DNA from: Alopecurus myosuroides
Taxonomy: Eukaryota > Streptophyta > Magnoliopsida > Poales > Poaceae
DNA: 64,000 nucleotides
Direction of reading: 5' to 3'
Assembly (NCBI GenBank): GCA_028641055.1
Contig: CM054061.1
Coordinates: 31,421,523 to 31,485,522 of the forward strand
The notes under the pieces are model-generated. The model ran no database searches, had not been told where the DNA came from, and was given only the letters and a program-made list of their open reading frames with translations. A program made the translations under genes and the position numbers. Position 1 is the stretch's first letter. The number at the start of each line of letters is the position of its first letter. Below, one piece after another: positions 53,573 to 64,000 of the stretch.

Positions 53573-56092
53573 GCTCTTGATTCACCATCTGTTATGAGTA
53601 AGCTTCTTACTCCACCACATGCTACACACACTGTTACTTATGTTGAGTCTGAAAATGCTTCTGATACTTTTGATGATGCTTCTACCGTGCTTGATGATAC
53701 GGGTTCACTAGGTCCTTTCCTAGATGCTACTATTGCTAAATCCAAATAAATAGAAAATGCTGAAATTCCTGTTGAAAATGCTAGTACACCTATTAAATCA
53801 CCTGAGTTTATTGCTGATCTTGATGAAACTTATATTGAACTTAATGATGACTTTATCGAATAATCTTAGGCTACTACTGGTGCAAGTGCTCTTAAGAGTC
53901 TTCTTGCAAGACATGCTGTTAAATATAAATCTTCTCTTCATGCTAAGTTTGCTACATCTCCCATACACATTAGAGATAAGGATTATGATTTCTCTCTAGA
54001 TTTATCTTATATATCTATTGTTGAGAAGGAACCATTTTGTGGATCTTAAAGTAAAAGTGCTATGGAACACATGAATGAGCATTCATCTTTGAGTAGTTTA
54101 TTTTCTGATGATACTAAGTTGCATACTTATTTTGTTACCAAGATCTTCCCTTTCTCATTGAAAGATGAAGCTACACTTGGTTTAACAATTTGTCACCTGG
54201 ATCTATTACTAGTCCTATGGATTTGGTTAATGCTTTGTTTCAAATATATGTTCCTGCTAGTGCTCAACATGCTGTTGTGCAGGATATCTTTAACTTTGAG
54301 CAAATTGAAGGAGAGAAATTGCATGAATCTTAGTCAAGGTTTTGTTCTTTAATAAGAGCTAGCCCTGGCAATCCATTACCTAAAAATGAGCTCCTAGATA
54401 TTTTTTATAATGGAGTAACTGTTGAATCTAGGACATACCTGGATAATTGTGCTGGTTGTGTTTTCAGGAAAAGAACTCCAGAATAAGCTGAGGAATTATT
54501 GGCTAAAATAGCCAAAAATAATGATGATTGGAATATAACTGAGCCTACACCTACACTAGAGCTAACAGAAATACCAACACCCAAGAAGAAATGGATGATT
54601 GAATTAAATGATGAAGTGATGAAGTAAGCCAAGAAATCTCCTAAAGAGAGGGGTATTAAATCAGAAGATGTAAAGAATTTATCTCCTGTAGAAGAATTAT
54701 GTAAGCCAATTCCACATCCATCAATAGTTAAGATGCACTCTCTCCAATACTTTGATAGTAGAGATATTACCTATTCTAAAACACCTGATTAATTCTTAGA
54801 TGAATTTGATAATTATATTGTTAAGCAAGACAACTTTAATATGAGAGTGCAAAATCATCTTATGGAAAACTTTAGAGCTATTGATAATTTGCATGGTATT
54901 ACTGAGAGAATCTCTAATGATGTTAAAATGCTTGTTAAACATTTTTGTATGGTTCAAATTCAAATTGATCAACTCATAAAGTGCAAAAAGATATGCTAGC
55001 TAATACTTCTAGAGAAAAACATGTTTGTGAAATAATTCCTAGAAGTGGTGTTTCTACTCAGGACCCCTTGTATCCTGAAGGACATCCTAAAAGAATTGAA
55101 CAAGATTCTCAGCAACCTAAAAAAATATTTCTCCTTCTAAGAAAAAGAAGAAGATGCATAAAACTGTTGTAGAATCTCCTGAACCTGCTAAAGATCCTAA
55201 TAGTATATCTATTTCTGATGTTGTAACTGAAAGTGGTAATGATAAAAGTGATGCTTATGATAAATAAGAAACTATAGCTGAACCTGAAAAGCAAACTAAA
55301 ACTGTGAAGTATACTAAGAAGAATTTCATGGCTAATAAACATGGTAATGAAAGAGAGCCTTGGGTACAAAAATCAATGCATTTTGCTAATAAGAAACATA
55401 AATCAAAGGAAGAAGAACATTGTAATAAATTCTGTGAGTGGATGAAGCCTTTGTATTTGCAAAGTCCTTTGACTGATGCTATTAAACTGCCTCCTTATTC
55501 TAAATATAAGAAAGATATTGTCTCTAACAAAAGAAAAATTCCTATTGAGGAAATTTCCACCATGCTTGCTAATTACTCTTTCAATGGAAGGTTCCAAAGA
55601 AGCTTGGAGATCCTGGTATTTCTACTATCCCTTTTTCTATTAAAAACAATCATGTTAGAACTGGTTTATGTGACTTGAGAGCAGGAGTTAGTGTTACACA
55701 TTTTTCTCTCTATAATAGGCTCTCTTTGGAAAAATTGATACACAATGATATATCTTTGCAAATGGATGATAAATCTACTGCTATTCCTGTTGGTATATGT
55801 GAGAATGTTCCTGTTCAAGTGAATACTATTGTTTGATATTAACTGACTTTGTAGTGTTCGAAATGCCTCAAGATGGTAATATGTATATTATTCTTGGGAG
55901 ACCTTTGGTTAACACTGCAAGGGCTGTTATTTATTGCAATCAAGGAAAAGTAACTTTTAATGTTAATGATAAAGAGCATACTGTTTATTTTCCCAAGACA
56001 ATTGATAGAAGATGTGGCTTAAATTCAATTGAAAATATTGAGACCATCAAGATTGGAGAATTTTATTGTCCCATTCCAATGCCACCAAAATA
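53573..56092 (+). pseudogene. E3 gag-protease relic
   Basis: Broken plus-strand coding sequence. About 54150-54640 is a gag core (FPFSLKDEAT, IFNFEQIEGEKLHESW, then KNELLDIFYNG across a frame change). About 54990-55680 is linker and pre-protease sequence (FCEWMKPLYLQSPLTDAIKL; ISTMLANYSFNG). About 55833-56092 is the distal retropepsin (YIILGRPLVNTARAVI, HTVYFPKTID). Stop codons (for example TAA near 53863 and 54793) and frameshifts disable it. RT and integrase do not follow before the LARD-like element begins. Confidence 0.75.
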
Positions 56093-56173
56093 ATATGAAA
56101 TTACTATGCTTGGGACTATGTATATCAAGGTTAAGGTAACATAATTATTTAGTGATAAGCAAAGGTTTTGCTT

Positions 56174-59100
56174 TGTAACGGCCGGGGATTTTCCCCACTT
56201 AGTTTTGTTTGCTTTTCTTTTGTGCATCATGGTTCATGCATCATATCACATGGCATCGATAAAACTATTTTCTACAATATTTTAAATGGTTAAAATCTCT
56301 TTTCTAAATCCCTAAACCACTTCCTTTTTTTCTAAAAAAAATGAGCAAACAAAATAACAAAAAAAAATTGTTTTGTGGGGGGGGGGGGGGGGCAGCCAAG
56401 CCAGGCCAGGCCAGCCGGCCAGGCCCAAAAGGCCCAGCCAGCCATCCTCCACCGAACCCTAGCCTTTTTGCTTCCTACACCCCTCAAATTTTGCAGCCGC
56501 CACCCCCCACGTCTTCTTTTTCGCGATCGGGTCCTCCCAGCTTTTTTCTCCACCCAGGCACAGAACCCACGCACGCACGGGAGCCCCTCCTCTCGCTCGA
56601 CCCCTCCTCCCGTCGCCCCTCGCCCTCTGCTCGATCCCCTCGTTCCCTCCTTCCTCCCGAGCCTAGATCCTCCTCGATCCCCATCGCCCTCTCCTCTCAC
56701 TACCAAGCCCGACCACCTCCGGCCACTCCCTCTCGCTCACTCGAGCCCAGCTCGCCTCCCTTCCTCCCGACGCCGTCCCCGCCGCCAAGCTCCTCCCGCC
56801 GCCTAGCCTCTGCTCCGCGCCTAGCACAGCGGCTCCTCCATGGCCGCCCGAGCTCTGCGCCCCTCCCTCGCTGTTCCTCTTTGCCGGCCTTCCTCGACCA
56901 CGCCAAGGGATGGCATCTGCTTCTCGAGTCTCCGTCACCAGCCATCGAGCTCCGACTCCGTCCCCGCGCCATCCTCTGCACCTCCCGACGGTGGCCTCCT
57001 CTTGCTGGACTCGAGCTGGTCCCGACGACCTCCGTTCTCCATGCTCGCATGTTCCCGCGCGAGCGCATGCTCACTGGTCCCGAGTTCGACCTTGCCGCCG
57101 CCGGTATCACCTCCGTACAGGACACCCGCGAGGTGTTTGTTGCAAGTCCCGCAAGGATCTCGGCGTTCCGCGCACACCCACCCGTGCTCTGTTGCTGTGA
57201 CCGGGGCCTTCGTGTCCAGGGGCTTTCCATGACCACACCAAGTTGTCTCTATTCTGTACCTCGTCAACAAGATCCACCACGGCGCCTCGAAAAGACCGAC
57301 AAGGAACCGTGATCGAGTACCGCTACCCCGAGCCGTACCTCGTCGCCAAGTTCCTCCTCGAATGGAGACCGCCAAGATCCCACCGACAAGGTCTTCACCG
57401 CAAAGATCCTCGTGACGGAACCTCGACAAGATCCTACCATGTCCGCTTTGTGTTGGCCGCCTTCGTGCGCGTCCATGAATTTCTCGTTGACCGGAGATGC
57501 GACACGATCACCTCCGACCCCAAAGACGATGCGGTAGCGGCTCGCCCACGACTACTACGACTACATCGACTCCGGACGTTGAACGACTACTTCGACGACA
57601 ATGACCGCGTGATTCTAGAACGACTACTTCCTTTACGGCGTGAACGACTACCTCCATGACGATGACCCTGGAACGACTACGTCCTCGATGTCGACTACGT
57701 CCTCTGCTTCCTCCTCTTCTTCTACTTCCCCTACACCCCGAAGACACCGGCGCCGAACCCGAAGATCCTTTTTCCAACGTGCGAACCCAACCCCAACCCT
57801 ATAACCTATATGCCTATTTTCTAAATGTCATCTATATCGTGCATATTAAATCATTCATCTTGTTGCATTGCATATTGTGGGTGCGGGCAATAATAATATC
57901 ACCTAATAATTAAGTATGGAATGAGTTGGGATAATTAAATATTGTCCCGGTTCCATTTAAATTGTGTAGCTCATCTACATCCTTGCCTCTCCCTGTTAAC
58001 CACATTTAATATTGATGGGTAAATAAATAACGTGAACCTCCTAAATTAAATGTTGGGCTTTCGGCTCAATTTAAATTGATTTAATTGCATGAATCATAAC
58101 TAATTCATTTTAACTCCAAATTTGAAAAGTAAAATATGTTTTCCAATCAAAATTCTCTAAACTTTGCAAATATAAACTTTGTTTTCTATTTTGAATAAAT
58201 TAAATTGCTGAAAACAACTATTTCTTAATTAATGCATTTAAAATTGTCAATTTAATAACTTGCTCATCTATAATCCAAATTCAACAAATGAAATATGTAT
58301 TCCATCTAAAATTTTGTGTTCTTTCCAAATATAAATTTTGTTATCTGTTTTGAACATTTAAAATGGGTGAAAACAATAAATGCTTGTGTAACTCATTTAA
58401 GAAGCCAAATTCCATAACTTAACAAATAAATTCCAAACTTGGTAAACAACATATCAAACTGAAGCTATTGTTGTTTTATTATTGTTTTCATCATTCATGC
58501 ATCATTCTAATCAACTTTCACATGATGGTTATTTGTAGATCATTTAATTCAACATCAATTCATGGGCTTTTCCATATGCAATCCAAATTGCATATGGGCC
58601 CATTTAAATATGTTTACCATGTCAACTAGTTTATCTTTGATGCATCCTTAAACTTGTCATGCATCCATATCTTGATCATGCTGGATCTTTTGCCGTAGAA
58701 GTAATTGTTGCATCCGGTGTTTGTTCTAGTTTGTTGCTTCTTCGCGGATAGGACGTTGAGATGATGTGAGCAACGACAAGTTCTGCGGATGTACCTCTAC
58801 TTGCTGGATTCCAGGCAAGTATACTCACTTGCTACCCGTGTTGCCTTTCCTCACTTGTTACCGATTCTTTCCGTTGTCTTTATGCTAGCCTAGTATTTTC
58901 GATGCTTGTGTTCGGATCCTATCATATGTTTACCTTGCAGCCATGATATAGCCTTCCTCCCACTTCCTATTAACTTATGTTTGTTTACCTTGTTGGCCCC
59001 CGTGTCGTAGCTGCATGCTTAGTGTTGTTTGCGCTCGAGTCTTGTTGTCCTTTGTTCTATCACCTGTTTAGTTGATAGTTGGGTTTCAACTTAATCAACA

Positions 59101-60403
59101 ACATGTTAATGTTTTGGGTAATAATAATTTGATGATAAGGCACCAGCAGGAGGCCCGGCGTGGTTTTGGAGCCTGCTGGTGTCGAAACTAGGAAATGGGT
59201 ATTGTCCATTGATCCATGATGAGTGTGCTCATCGCATCCGGGAGGTAGTATGGGACCCCCCTCGTCTTAGACCTGATTTGCAGCTTGTCCGAAGAGCCAC
59301 ACTTAGTTCGGGTGTTCCATTTGCTCCTTTGCATAATGGGTTGGCCCCCCATGGTTACCGATGATGATGATGATGATGATGACGCATATAGGGCGAGGCC
59401 TGTAGTGCCGGGGTGTTGCGTCCTGCGGGAGTTTTGCACACCTGCGCTGAGTATTCGGCTGCGTGGCTGGGACCTTATAGCTCCGTGGCTCCTAGGATGG
59501 GTTGTAGAGACGGTTTGGGTCGTGCCGATCCAACCTGAGTTTTAGTTGGTGGCTTGAGTGTGTACGGGTACTGGAGCACACCCTGCAGGGATAAATCTTC
59601 TCGAGAAGCCGTGTTGTCCGCGGTTATGTGACGACTTGGTGAAAGTGCTGGCTAACAAGTACTCAGACAACTTACACCTAACTATAATAACTTGACTAGT
59701 AATATAGATTACTTCCACCATAAGAATGATGTCACCCTAATCAACAGTGTGAGTTTCCTGGGGTTGCTTCCTTAGTAGGGGGTAACATTGGATGGGTTTG
59801 TTTGAAGTTAGTTGTAGTTGGTTACGATACGCTATCTTATCTTCTTTCTGTTAGCCGGAAGTTGTAGCGCGTCTCTCTAGTTGTTAGTGCTGCCCGCTGC
59901 CGCTTCTTTGCAATAATCCCTTCCTTTCCGTTGTACCCAAAGTATTTGTATCTTGTGATGATTGGTTACGCCGGTATCTTGTGAGTATGGTTTATCCACT
60001 TGCCAGTACTTAATAGTACTGACCCACGAATCCATTTCGTGGCTGCATATTCCACATTGCAGTCAACAGGTTTGAAGTCTGACGACGTTAGCTTGGGAAT
60101 CCCTCCGGCTTGGCCTGGGCAGGGATTTGGACGCCATCGGTTATCTTCAGGACTCTTAGTCCAATTTGTATCTTGTCCGTAGTCGGACACTATGTTGTTT
60201 CTTCCGCTGTTATTTGGATCTTTGTATTGTATCAGTTGTATCCTTGACTCGTTTGAGTCGTCTTGTATAAATCTGTTGTGTTGTTGTGGAATATTCGTGA
60301 ACTGTTGTAATGATTATCACAAGTGGCAACCTGGAATCGGTTATTATGCGGATTTGGGCGGAAATGCTGAAATCTGCATAGTGCCCGATCTCGGGGCGTC
60401 ACA
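56174..60403 (+). mobile_element. LARD-like element, 5' LTR (4.23 kb)
   Basis: Begins TGTAACGGCCGGGGATTTTC and ends GGGGCGTCACA, immediately followed by an initiator-Met primer site, which fixes it as a 5' LTR. The sequence from 60876 repeats it with few differences to the window end. Composition changes sharply: GC-rich at 56390-57780, AT-rich at 57780-58650, mixed after. Frames on both strands of the GC-rich block have no similarity I recognise. A (GAT)n microsatellite lies at about 59360-59382. Size and lack of genes fit LARDs such as barley Sukkula; that name is a suggestion only. Confidence 0.85.
56341..57312 (+). other. Open frame in LARD-like LTR, product unknown
   Basis: A 323-codon frame in GC-rich DNA, repeated at 61046-62014 (322 codons) in the second LTR. 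The product is Pro/Ser/Arg-rich with no recognised domain, begins across an A-run and a 16-G homopolymer, and overlaps long frames on the opposite strand. Such frames arise by chance in GC-rich DNA. The length difference of the homopolymers is compensated elsewhere, which is weak evidence for selection at most. I do not assign a function. Confidence 0.2.
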
Positions 60404-60875
60404 AATGGTATCAGAGCATGGTTCCGATTACCAAAGTTGTTTCGATACGAATGGTTATCGAAGCAACGGGTCCGCAAAGCCTGTAGGATAACCTCGCTAA
60501 CGGTCGTTCTTTCTAGAGTGTCAAAAACTATTTCTGCTAAACTATTTTGGAAAACATCTCAATAGGATTCTTGTTTTCTCCTTATCTCTATTCTACTTCT
60601 CCTTCTATCTCATTTGTTTTGGAGTCTACTCTCGTACCTATCTTTCAAGTTTAGGATCCTACGTGGGTGGACGTTCTCTTAGCCTTATATCCTAATAGGT
60701 TCGATCTAAGGAAGATATCTCAACGGAAGAACATCGCCATCGACGGGAGTAAGAATCTCTTGTTAGTGGTGTCGAGAAGATCAACAACGTGGCCAAAGAC
60801 TCGATAGTCCGGCTTCTTCCTCTCTCTTGGCGTTGGCGGATTGCGAGGGCGCAATCCCTTGTTAGTGGTGTCGTC
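60404..60875 (+). other. LARD-like element internal region, 472 bp, no genes
   Basis: Apart from the primer site there is no coding sequence and no clear polypurine tract next to the 3' LTR. A 16-base direct repeat (CTTGTTAGTGGTGTCG) lies at 60759-60774 and 60858-60873. The internal domain is far shorter than the several kilobases usual for LARDs, so a deletion is likely. Confidence 0.75.
60406..60417 (+). other. LARD-like element primer binding site, initiator tRNA-Met
   Basis: TGGTATCAGAGC, two bases after the LTR end, is the standard complement of the plant initiator tRNA-Met 3' end. Confidence 0.92.
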
Positions 60876-63800
60876 TGTAACGCCCGGGGATTTTCCCCAC
60901 TTAGTTTTGTTTGCTTTTCTTTTGTGCATCATGGTTCATGCATCATATCACATGGCATCGATAAAACTATTTTCTACAATATTTTAAATGGTTAAAATCT
61001 CTTTTCTAAATCCCTAAACCACTTCTTTTTTTTTCTGAAAAAAAAATGAGCAAACAAAATAACAAAAAAAAATTTTGTTTTGTGGGGGGGGGGCAGCCAA
61101 GCCAGCCCAGCCCAGCCCGCCAGGCCCAAAAGGCCCAGCCAGACATCCTCCACCGAACCCTAGCCTTTTTGCTTCCTACCCTCCTCCAATTTTGCAGCCG
61201 CCACCCCCCACGTCTTCTTTTTCGCGATCGGGTCCTCCCTGCTTTTTTTTTCCCACCCAGGCACAGAACCCACGCACGCACGGGAGCCCCTCCTCTCGCT
61301 CGACCCCTCCTCCCGTCGCCCCTCTCCCTCTGCTCGATCCCCTCGTTCCCTCCTTCCTCCCGAGCCCAGCTCCTCCTCGATCCCCATCGCCCTCTCCTCT
61401 CGCTACCAAGCCCGACCACCTCCGGCCGCTCCCTCTCGCTCACTCGAGCCCAGCTCGCCTCCCTTCCTCCCGACGCCGTCCCCGCCGCCAAGCTCCTCCC
61501 GCCGCCTAGCCTCTGCTCCTCGCCTAGCACAGCGGCTCCTCCATGGCCGCCCGAGCTCTGCGCCCTCCCTCGCTGTTCCTCTTTGCCGGCCTTCCTCGAC
61601 CACGCCAAGGGATGGTATCTGCTTCTCGAGTCTCCGTCACCAGCCATCGAGCTCCGACTCCGTCCCCGCGCCATCCTCTGCACCTCCCGACGGTGGCCTC
61701 CTCTTGCTGGACTCGAGCTGGTCCCGACGACCTCCGTTCTCCATGCTCGCATGTTCCGGCGCGAGCGCATGCTCACTGGTCCCGAGTTCGACCTTGCCGC
61801 CGCCGGTATCACCTCCGTACAGGACACCCGCGAGGTGTTTGTTGCAAGTCCCGCAAGGATCTCGGCGTTCCGCGCACACCCACCCGTGCTCTGTTGCTGT
61901 GACCGGGGCCTTCGTGTCCAGGGGCTTTCCATGACCACACCAAGTTGTCTCCGTTCTGTACCTCGTCAACAAGATCAACCACGGCGCCTCGACAAAACCG
62001 ACAAGGAACCGTGATCGAGTACCGCTACCCCGACCCGTACCTCGTCGCCAAGTTCCTCCTCGAATGGAGACCGCGAAGATCCCAGCGACAAGGTCTTCAC
62101 CGCAAAGATCCTCGTGACGGAACCTCGACAAGATCCTACCATGTCCGCTTTGCGTTGGCCGCCTTCGTGCGCGTCCATGAATTTCTCGTTGACCGGAGAT
62201 GCGGCACGATCACCTCCGACCCCGAAGATGATGCGGTAGCGGCTCGCCCACGACTACTACGACTACATCGACTCCGGACGTTGAACGACTACTTCGACAA
62301 CAATGACCGCGTGATTCGAGAACGACTACTTCCTCTACGGCGTGAACGACTACCTCCATGACGATGACCCTGGAACGACTACGTCCTCGATGTCGACTAC
62401 GTCCTCTGCTTCCTCCTCTTCTTCTACTTCCCCTACACCCCGAAGACACCGGCGCCGAACCCGAAGATCCTCTTTCAAACGTGCGAACCCAACCCCAACC
62501 CTATAACCTATATGCCTATTTTCTAAATGTCATCTATATCGTGCATATTAAATCATTCATCTTGTTGCATTGCATATTGTGGGTGCGGGCAATAATAATA
62601 TCACCTAATAATTAAGTATGGAATGAGTTGGGATAATTAAATATTGTCCCGGTTCCATTTAAATTGTGTAGCTCATCTACATCCTTGCCTCTCCCTGTTA
62701 ACCACATTTAATATTGATGGGTAAATAAATAACGTGAACCTCCTAAATTAAATGTTGGGCTTTCGGCTCAATTTAAATTGATTTAATTGCATGAATCATA
62801 ACTAATTCATTTTAACTCCAAATTTGAAAAGTCAAATATGTTTTCCAATCAAAATTTTCTAAACTTTGCAAATATAAACTTTGTTTTCTATTTTGAATAA
62901 ATTAAATTGCTGAAAACAACTATTTCTTAATTAATGCATTTAAAATTGTCAATTTAATAACTTGCTCATCTAAAATCCAAATTCAACAAATGAAATATGT
63001 ATTCCATCTAAAATTTTGTGTTCTTTCCAAATATAAATTTTGTTATCTGTTTTGAACATTTAAAATGGGTGAAAACAATAAATGCTTGTGTAACTCATTT
63101 AAGAAGCCAAATTCCATAACTTAACAAATAAATTCCAAACTTGGTAAACAACATATCAAACTGAAGCTATTGTTGTTTTATTATTGTTTTCATCATTCAT
63201 GCATCATTCTAATCAACTTTCACATTATGGTTATTTGTAGATCATTTAATTCAACATCAATTCATGGGCTTTTCCATATGAAATCCAAATTGCATATGGG
63301 CCCATTTAAATATGTTTACCATGTCAACTAGTTTATCTTTGATGGTTCCTTAAACTTGTCATGCATCCATATCTTGATCATGCTGGATCTTTTGCCGTAG
63401 AAGTAATTGTTGCATCCGGTGTTTGTTCTAGTTTGTTGCTTCTTCGCGGATAGGACGTTGAGATGATGTGAGCAACGACAAGTTCTGCGGATGTACCTCT
63501 ACTTGCTGGATTCCAGGCAAGTATACTCACTTGCTACCCGTGTTGCCTTTCCTCACTTGTTACCGATTCTTTCCGCTGTCTTTATGCTAGCCTAGTATTT
63601 TCGATGCTTGTGTTCTGATCCTATCATATGTTTACCTTGCAGCCATGATATAGCCTTCCTCCCACTTCCTATTAACTGTTGTTTGTTTACCTTGTTGGCC
63701 CCCGTGTCGTAGCTGCATGCTTAGTGTTGTTTGCGCTCGAGTCTTGTTGTCCTTTGTTCTATCACCTGTTTAGTTGATAGTTGGGTTTCAACTTAATCAA

Positions 63801-64000
63801 CAACATGTTAATGTTTTGGGTAATAATAATTTGATGATAAGGCACCGGCAGGAGGCCCGGCGTGGTTTTGCAGCCTGCTGGTGTCGAAACTAAGAAAAGG
63901 GTCTTGTCCATTGATCCATGATGAGCGTGCTCACCGCATCCGGGAGGTAGTATGGGACCCCCCTCGACTTAGACCTGATTTGCAGCTTGTCCGAAGAGCC
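60876..64000 (+). mobile_element. LARD-like element, 3' LTR, truncated by window end
   Basis: Repeats 56174-59298 at an offset of about 4702 bases, beginning TGTAACGCCCGGGGATTTTC. The G homopolymer is 10 here and 16 in the 5' LTR. Only scattered substitutions were noticed, so insertion was recent. The end and target duplication lie outside the window. Confidence 0.88.

Larger units (their letters stand above)
36793..56173 (+). mobile_element. E3: Athila-type LTR element, split by E2, 3' end absent
   Basis: 5' LTR, primer site and the first internal bases (38186-38345) precede E2. The internal region resumes at 53568 after the target duplication ATGTT. Gag and protease relics follow to about 56092, and the element is cut at 56173 by the LARD-like element. 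The five bases before the LTR are ACCAG; the partner copy is outside the window or lost. Confidence 0.8.

Noticed and set aside
61006..61938. 310-codon minus-strand frame in the LARD-like LTR
   Set aside because: GC-rich DNA with long frames on both strands and no recognised similarity. I treated it as chance open sequence.

Overview
The window is a repeat-dense stretch of a large grass nuclear genome, most likely a Triticeae chromosome (wheat, Aegilops, barley or rye). I infer this from nested LTR retrotransposons with Athila-type tRNA-Asp-like primer sites, Tat-lineage Gypsy elements with an additional RNase H, a PIF/Harbinger transposon and a LARD-like element with very long LTRs. I found no intact single-copy host gene, tRNA, rRNA or CRISPR. 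Nearly all coding capacity belongs to transposable elements.

Layout. 1-1570: non-coding internal piece of an Athila-type retrotransposon (minus). 1571-5396: low-copy-looking DNA split by a PIF/Harbinger transposon (2195-4244, TSD TAA) and a degenerate minisatellite. 5397-9127: a large inverted repeat (two 1621-bp arms, 489-bp spacer); each arm carries a 560-bp LTR and a fragment of a WRN-like 3'-5' exonuclease gene. 8568-20406: full-length Tat-lineage Gypsy element 'E1' (minus, TSD TGGTC), inserted inside that exonuclease fragment; gag-pro and pol are open. 20924-23265: an isolated LTR and a truncated LTR. 23266-35150: old, broken Tat-type element 'E4' (minus), interrupted by a solo E1-type LTR (26608-27156, TSD GAACG) and an Athila-type element 'E5' (27390-33421, TSD GGGTG). 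35170-36787: another Athila-type fragment (minus). 36793-56173: Athila-type element 'E3' (plus, 3' end absent), split by the 15.2-kb Tat-lineage element 'E2' (38351-53567, minus, TSD ATGTT). 56174-64000: LARD-like element with a 4.23-kb 5' LTR, a 472-bp internal region and a 3' LTR running off the window.

Most notable system: E1 and E2 each carry, between pol and the 3' LTR, a multi-exon gene on the strand opposite to gag-pol. Each has a TATA box, regular GT/AG introns and a protein resembling the Pfam 'putative gypsy type transposon' family (PF04195) followed by a coiled-coil tail. E4 keeps relics of the same gene. In both E1 and E2, gag-pro and pol share one frame separated by a single UAG in an identical 17-base context, and the gag frame is open through the primer binding site into the LTR. 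This suggests a shared expression strategy: a sense Gag-Pro(-Pol) product from the LTR promoter, opposed by a spliced antisense gene from an internal promoter.

The E1 LTR was copied into the inverted repeat, so the palindrome formed after E1 inserted. Its transcript would fold into a long hairpin containing exonuclease sequence. Coordinates of intact element ends rest on TG...CA termini plus matching target duplications. Family names beyond lineage, and all difference counts, are by eye.
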